From NCBI GenBank assembly GCA_021442155.1, contig CM038220.1:77301817-77365816 (forward strand): a stretch of 64,000 nt of DNA, in the 5' to 3' direction. The notes under the pieces were generated by a model. The model worked only from the letters and a program-made list of their open reading frames with translations. It was not told where the DNA came from and did not search any database. The translations under genes were made by a program, and so were the position numbers. Within the stretch, counting starts at the first letter, position 1, and every line of letters begins with the position of its first letter. Of the stretch, positions 59,171 through 64,000 are shown piece by piece. The DNA comes from Cymbidium sinense (Eukaryota; Streptophyta; Magnoliopsida; Asparagales; Orchidaceae).

Positions 59171-59880
59171 ATTAAAGACTAACTATATTAGCAAAAAAAA
59201 TTAAAGTATTGAGGAAGCACCCCCATAAGGCTAAAATTTGGCTGTGTATCCCATTAATCAATTTGAAAGGCCTATCCTTAATTGTGATCTTAACAATGAT
59301 GTTGATTTGTGAGGGGTGGACATGCATATGCAAAAACTTCAATATTATGGGTGTGTACATGAGTTGGCTGTGGGTTGGGGACAAGGGGTCAGTTATTATA
59401 GCTTATGTTCAAAATTTTATATGCAAAAAGTATGATTAATTGTATATGCTAAAAGCACATATCAAATTGAAAATGAGAAATCATTGGTAGTTCCAAATGA
59501 AATAAAAGATTGTTGGGTTACTCTCTTTGATAAAGCCAAAGAGTAATCATCAAAAAAATAAAAAAATTTAAAGCTGGAGAAGGATAAGGTGCAATCGATA
59601 TGAAGTAAAAAGTTATATCTAAGTTGTAAGGCCAAGTGCTCATCATTTTCATAATAGTTTATACTTAACTCTTCATGTTATTATAAGAGCACTATAATTG
59701 ATAAGATTTAATATAATTATCTTGAAGAATGTCATTGTTTGGTTATGTAATGTGTAATGCTTGCCATTATGATGTGTTATAGTTGTTATGTTACATTTTG
59801 TTGTATCTATCTTATAATCTATTATGTATTAGTTATTGTGTTAGCTTTCTCTTATGTTATAGCTCCTATATCATATATTT

Positions 59881-59917
<37 letters not shown>

Positions 59918-60943
59918 ATAATAAATTATGTTATAACTATTGTGATTATATATATATATAGTAGTTGAAATGCACTTTGTTATAATTTACCGTAGGTAAA
60001 TTGTATTCAAACCTTATTTGACAATGGTTCAAACCTCATTAGAACATGGTTGGAAACATGTTTGAACCCTGTTTGAACATGATTTCAATTTTCTTGAATA
60101 TAATTCCAAAGCTAATTGATATTGTTTAAACCCATTCAAACCATTCTCTTTTATGGCCAACTTTAAGTGCTCAAAAGAGAAGGTGGGAGAATTTTAATAT
60201 GGAAAAAAAGAACTTTTACGAATTTTAATCCAATAAAATAAACATCAAACATATGTCTTCAATTAAGACTACTATGAGACATAAAAAGTCAAATTTCCCT
60301 CCGCATACGGGAAAAGTAATCATTAAGAATACCAAATTACATCTTTTTTTTATCAAGTTCACTCCATAGGAACACTATGATGGAAGTTATCTTGGGACTA
60401 ACACTTATTGAAGATATGATACCCAAAAATAGATTAAATTACTTGGGTATAAATAAAACATGAAATAAGATGAATCATAAGATAGATAGATAAAATTAAT
60501 TTCAAAGGATTAATAGTAAAAATGATTCGACTAAAGATTATTGTGTAAAAAATTTACACAAAATATGATGAACACCCATGTATCACTTAACAATAAGTAA
60601 TATAGAATGATGATTCATTGAATCAACCTCAAATTGTTATGGTAGGCAGATATTGATGATATCAATCCACTATTATGGTTGTTAGAATTGAGGTTAGCAA
60701 CATTCACCGAAATAAAGTTAATGCCTTCAAAGAAAAGAAAGCTTTGAACCATCTCTTTGTAATGTAACATCTAGCTCGCTTTGTAATTTATTAAAACAAA
60801 ACAGTAGCTACAAGAATTAGAGCTTATCTATACACAATATGTGTAGTAATAACATATAGATAAGAAATTATGCCAAGTAAACTCACCGGATGATTTCCCC
60901 TTGATCTTCCTACAACCACTTGTCTCCATTCCTCCCAACTATC
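59171..60943. other. AT-rich DNA, no gene seen
   Basis: A TA run at about 59887-59912. A 76-codon frame (59209-59439) has no recognised domain. It is the downstream side of the DUF2358 gene. Confidence 0.45.
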
Positions 60944-61844
60944 CTACGAACAGGCCAAGCTATCAAGCCCGGCACGAACCAGAAACTGCTCTTCCTGAAC
61001 CAAAGTTCCCCTCACTGCCCTGTACAGTTCAAGCCATGTGCATGAAGCCAATTCCTCATACGGGTCTCCCCAAAATGTTAAATTGGGACTAGGAGGGTAT
61101 GCTGCGGCAACAAAATCCAACACAGTTGCCGGTCTCGCCACAGTCTGGGGGAAATTGAATGCCAGATTGTCCACCTTGTGCTCATAGATCTTCCCGTTCC
61201 GATCAACCTTGTATCTTGAAGTTCCTGGAACCTTCCCTTGGCCTCCCATGGAACCCGGGGAACGCCCTGCATCTCCCATCTAATCCAAATCGCATTTTCA
61301 GTGGGCTGCCCGGAACACCTCGACCCTAATATCTCGAAAGAGAATGCGTCCATGGAATCTTAACGCCCAGAAGATGAGCCGATAGTTATCCATCCCTTGG
61401 AACGTATTCAGAGGGTCGATGAAAGTGATGTCTTCTCTGAAATATCAAAATTCAGCAAAATTCTGAACAGCACAGGAAGGAACTTGAATGGAGTTAGGGT
61501 TTCAGAAACGTACCTGTAGATGTCGTAATTGAGGTCTCTGGAGAAAAGGGAAGGGAGATCATCGCGGAGGGTGCGGACGGCAACGCCAAGGTTGAGGTAG
61601 AAGTCGTTCTTCCGCTCGTGGGGCGGCGGCAGCCTCGGCCAGGCGGCGTGGCATGCTTATCTTGCGACGCCGGAGACTTATCGTGGGGAGGTTCAAGGAC
61701 GGGAGGAGTCTCGAGCTTTGTAAGGGGAGAAGCAGTAGACAGGAGAGTGGAGAGGGGTATTGGGGGTTTGTGGAGGAAACTTCGTGAAGGTCTAGGGAGG
61801 GTTAGGAGAGGAGTAGGGGATAGATTTAGATGAAAAAACGCCAT
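60944..61844 (-). CDS. DUF2358 family protein (probable plastid protein), with frameshifts
   Basis: Members are plant/algal proteins of unknown biochemical role with an NTF2-like region and usually a transit peptide. Exon 1 is 61844-61514: MAFFHLNLSPTPLLTLPRPS, rich in Ser/Pro/Leu as a chloroplast transit peptide should be. After a frame change near 61650 it reads ERKNDFYLNLGVAVRTLRDD and FSRDLNYDIYR. Intron 61513-61437 (GT-AG, 77 bp; Arg codon split). Exon 2, 61436-60944: EDITFIDPLNTFQGMDNYRL, IFWALRFHGRILFRDIRVEV; then a shift to QPTENAIWIRWEMQGVPRVP; then another to GTSRYKVDRNGKIYEHKVDN, ending GLDSLACS. So three one- or two-base indels break the frame (near 61650, 61315 and 61230). Every conserved block is otherwise well kept, which fits either recent decay or assembly indels. 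An upstream ATG at 61925 is in frame, but the transit-peptide-like start at 61844 is more natural. Confidence 0.8.
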
Positions 61845-63281
61845 TTTGGGAGAAGGTCTTGGTCTCTGTCTCAGCTTTCCATGGCTGACAGTATTTGAGA
61901 ATGTGATCGTGAGACTTTTTTTCATCTGTAGAGCACTCTATCTTTATTGGTGGTTTTGAATGTCTCAACTTTTCGGTATCGTGAGTGCTCCGCTGACTCT
62001 CTCTCTCTCTCTCTCAAGATTTGCCCCACTTATTTTGTTATTTGCAATACTAATTATTTGGAGGCTAAATTTTTTAAATAAGCATGTTTTTAATCCTAAT
62101 TATTCAATTAAGCATACTAAAAAAAATTAAATAGGCTCAGTTAGTAAAGGTGATTGGCCAGCTGCTGTCACGTCGGCCCTCTAAATACTTTAACATTTAG
62201 GTGGTGCCCGTCGGAGATTAATCTCTTGATTTTTTTTTCCGAGCCGCTTATTTTCTTCTGCCCGACCATTCGCCATTCGCCTTGTTACCTGACGCGCCTC
62301 GACCTCGCCGTAGTGCCCGTCATCTTCGCCATGCGGTCGAGCATTACATGATTTCATAAATTTGGAGGTGATTTTTTTGAAACCTAGATTTGGAAATTCA
62401 TTTTGATTGCAAATATTGGGATAGTAAATGTGTTTTGTTAGTTTAGTTGGGTAGTTTGTGAATGTATTTAGTAGTTATGATGGAATGTATAATGCATTTG
62501 TATTTTGTTTTTTGAAAAAATAAATCTTAAAGTGTAATTTCTCTTTGTACGCTTAAATTTTTGGGAAAACTAAATTTTTATGCGTTTGAAATTAGTTGGT
62601 AGATCTATATGAGTCTATGATGCGTTTGTATATATTTTTGGAAAAAAAAGAAACCTTGCATTGTGATTTCTGTTTGTGCGTTTAAGTATTTTGGGAAAAA
62701 GAAAATCGTTATGCATTTGAATGTATTTGGTAGATCTATATGATTGTATGATGCATTTGTATTTTTTTTACAAACTAATAGAGCTACGGTTTAGTTTTTG
62801 ATTTCGGATTTTCTGAGGTAATTTTTACAAACCTAGAGTTGAATGTTCACTTTGATTGTGAATAATAGGTGAGTAGATGTGTTTTAATAGCTGAATTTGT
62901 GATTAGTGAACTTATTTGCTAGATGTATGAGATTGTATGGAGATATTTCTTGGTTTATTATAAAATGTTGTCTTTATGGAGATATTTATTAGTTTGTATA
63001 TGTTGTTGTTATTCTTGCTGGGATTGTTAGTCTACTATGGTAGTTTAAGTAAAGTGATATTTCTGTGTTAATGCTGTATGTGATAGGTAGTACTGTTTCT
63101 GCTGAATTTTTCACTACAGTTTGGTTTGTATATGTGGTTGTAATTTCTTGTCTACTATGACAGTTTAAGTAAAGTGATATTTTTTTGGTTATTGTTGTAT
63201 GTGATAAGTAGTATTGTTTTCTGCAAAATCTATCACTGCAATTTAGTTTGTATATGTGGTTGTCATTTATGTACAGGAAGA
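61845..63281. other. Intergenic DNA and probable leader intron of the PMD gene
   Basis: CT run 61996-62015. From about 62440 the DNA consists of imperfect direct repeats: a ~130-bp unit three times (62440-62765; AGATCTATATGA near 62601 and 62732) and a ~120-bp unit twice (63031-63270; TCTACTATGG near 63031 and 63151). TATGTACAG just before 63277 is a good splice acceptor for the PMD start. Confidence 0.5.
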
Positions 63282-64000
63282 ATGTCTATCGAAGAACCAG
63301 TACGACCCGCACGTAGAAGGCGACGACGTACTGAGGAGACTATGGACTACGGCCCTCCACCGGCCGAAGTTTACCCGAGTATAACTTCATTATGTGGGAG
63401 ATACCGTGCAACACATCCTGACTTGGTAAAGTTATTTTTTTACAAGCTATGCATTCAGGTTTTTGTCTTTATTGTTATACAAGTTATTGAGGATATGCCT
63501 TCATTGTTATATATGCTACTGTACTTAAGATAGCATCTCACTTACTGATATTCAGAGAATGACCAGTAAATTGTCCACGGTTTATGGCGACTTTGAAAGC
63601 AGTTGGACTTGACTGTATTTCACAAATGCAGTACATTCGTCTGGATCACCATTTGCTCACCATTTTTGTAGAACGATGGTCACCTCAGACGAATACAATC
63701 CACTTGCCCGTTGGTCAGATGGCGATTGCATTGCAGGATATCGCTATGATTCTGGGTCTTCAGATAGATGGTCCCCCCTTTATTGGCCGGATTGTTATCG
63801 GAGCATGGAAATGGTGGGTTTATTGGCTAGACTATTGTGATGAGTTGATAGAAGCATACTCTGAGCCACACGTTATCTATCACGATCCGATCCGATCCAT
63901 ATATCACATCGGGTTGCATGGAGCAGCTCATACGCGACTGTTTGCCACTGCGTTGGTTGCGTTGGACATACTACATGGACTCATACTTAGATCTGTATGA
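63282..64000 (+). CDS. Plant mobile domain (PMD) protein, N-terminal part, runs off the window
   Basis: Exon 63282-63425 starts MSIEEPVRPARRRRRRTEET, an Arg-rich start often seen in these proteins, ending THPDL before GTAAAG. After an intron ending TATTCAG (63555) the domain reads VNCPRFMATLKAVGL, QMQYIRLDHHLLTIFVERWS, QTNTIHLPVGQMAIALQDIA and MILGLQIDGPP, the diagnostic PMD pattern (LDH.LI.ALVERWRPETHTFHLP.GE.TITLQDV..+LGLP++G). The two exons do not join in frame with the simplest splice, so there is a small indel or another acceptor. These proteins come from transposons (some recruited as MAIN/MAIL-type silencing and genome-stability factors). Whether this copy is a host gene cannot be judged because the end is cut off. 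Confidence 0.75.

Overview
This window is nuclear DNA of a flowering plant. The evidence is AT-rich introns with GT-AG borders, plant-type single-copy genes (a CDC7-like kinase copy, a QUARTET3-like polygalacturonase, a DUF2358 family protein), plant mobile domain (PMD) proteins, and a dense load of plant transposons. It is a draft assembly: there is one 100-base run of N (36071-36170). The genus cannot be told from the sequence alone.

Layout. 1-6150: a decayed transposon-type protein on the minus strand, then a tandem array of about 22 units of about 140 bp (2590-5690). 8765-9279: the first of three copies of a short hAT element. 12948-14928: a frameshifted, truncated CDC7-like kinase copy on the minus strand, ending in a small tandem array. 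15540-16190: a duplicated block of about 325 bp. 16400-27030: a tandem duplication carrying MITEs, entered by an LTR retroelement (16991-26985), which was itself entered by a second member of the same family (17299-22361). 29449-29700: a MITE. 30582-35790: a worn Ty3/gypsy element (GAG, protease, RT, RNase H, integrase), broken by a DNA transposon at 34621-35512. 36171-37879: the 3' end of a LINE with a poly(A) tail. 40136-41332: a broken PMD gene. 41880-46445: MITEs, a hAT copy, a TA microsatellite and a solo LTR. 46921-49250: a QRT3-like gene, the best-preserved gene here, with a tRNA-derived SINE just after it. 50683-51445: a second solo LTR. 52950-53388: the third hAT copy, with a perfect 8-bp target duplication. 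54355-54454: a SINE 3' end. 56987-57682 and 58550-59170: a DNA transposon and a Mutator-like transposase relic. 60944-61844: a DUF2358 family gene on the minus strand with frameshifts. 63282-64000: a PMD gene running off the end.

The least ordinary item is the LTR family represented by two nested full elements (about 5 kb each) and two solo LTRs. The elements lie on the minus strand. They have TG...CA ends, 5-bp target duplications, a purine-rich tract beside the 3' LTR and a plant TATA box in the LTR, but no recognisable gag or pol. Both the interior and the LTR centre are built from several different short tandem arrays, and the LTR centre differs from copy to copy. Nothing here looks like a metabolic cluster or operon. 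The host genes are separate, single-gene units among transposons. All of the recognisable host genes carry single-base frameshifts, so either they are decaying or the assembly has uncorrected indels.
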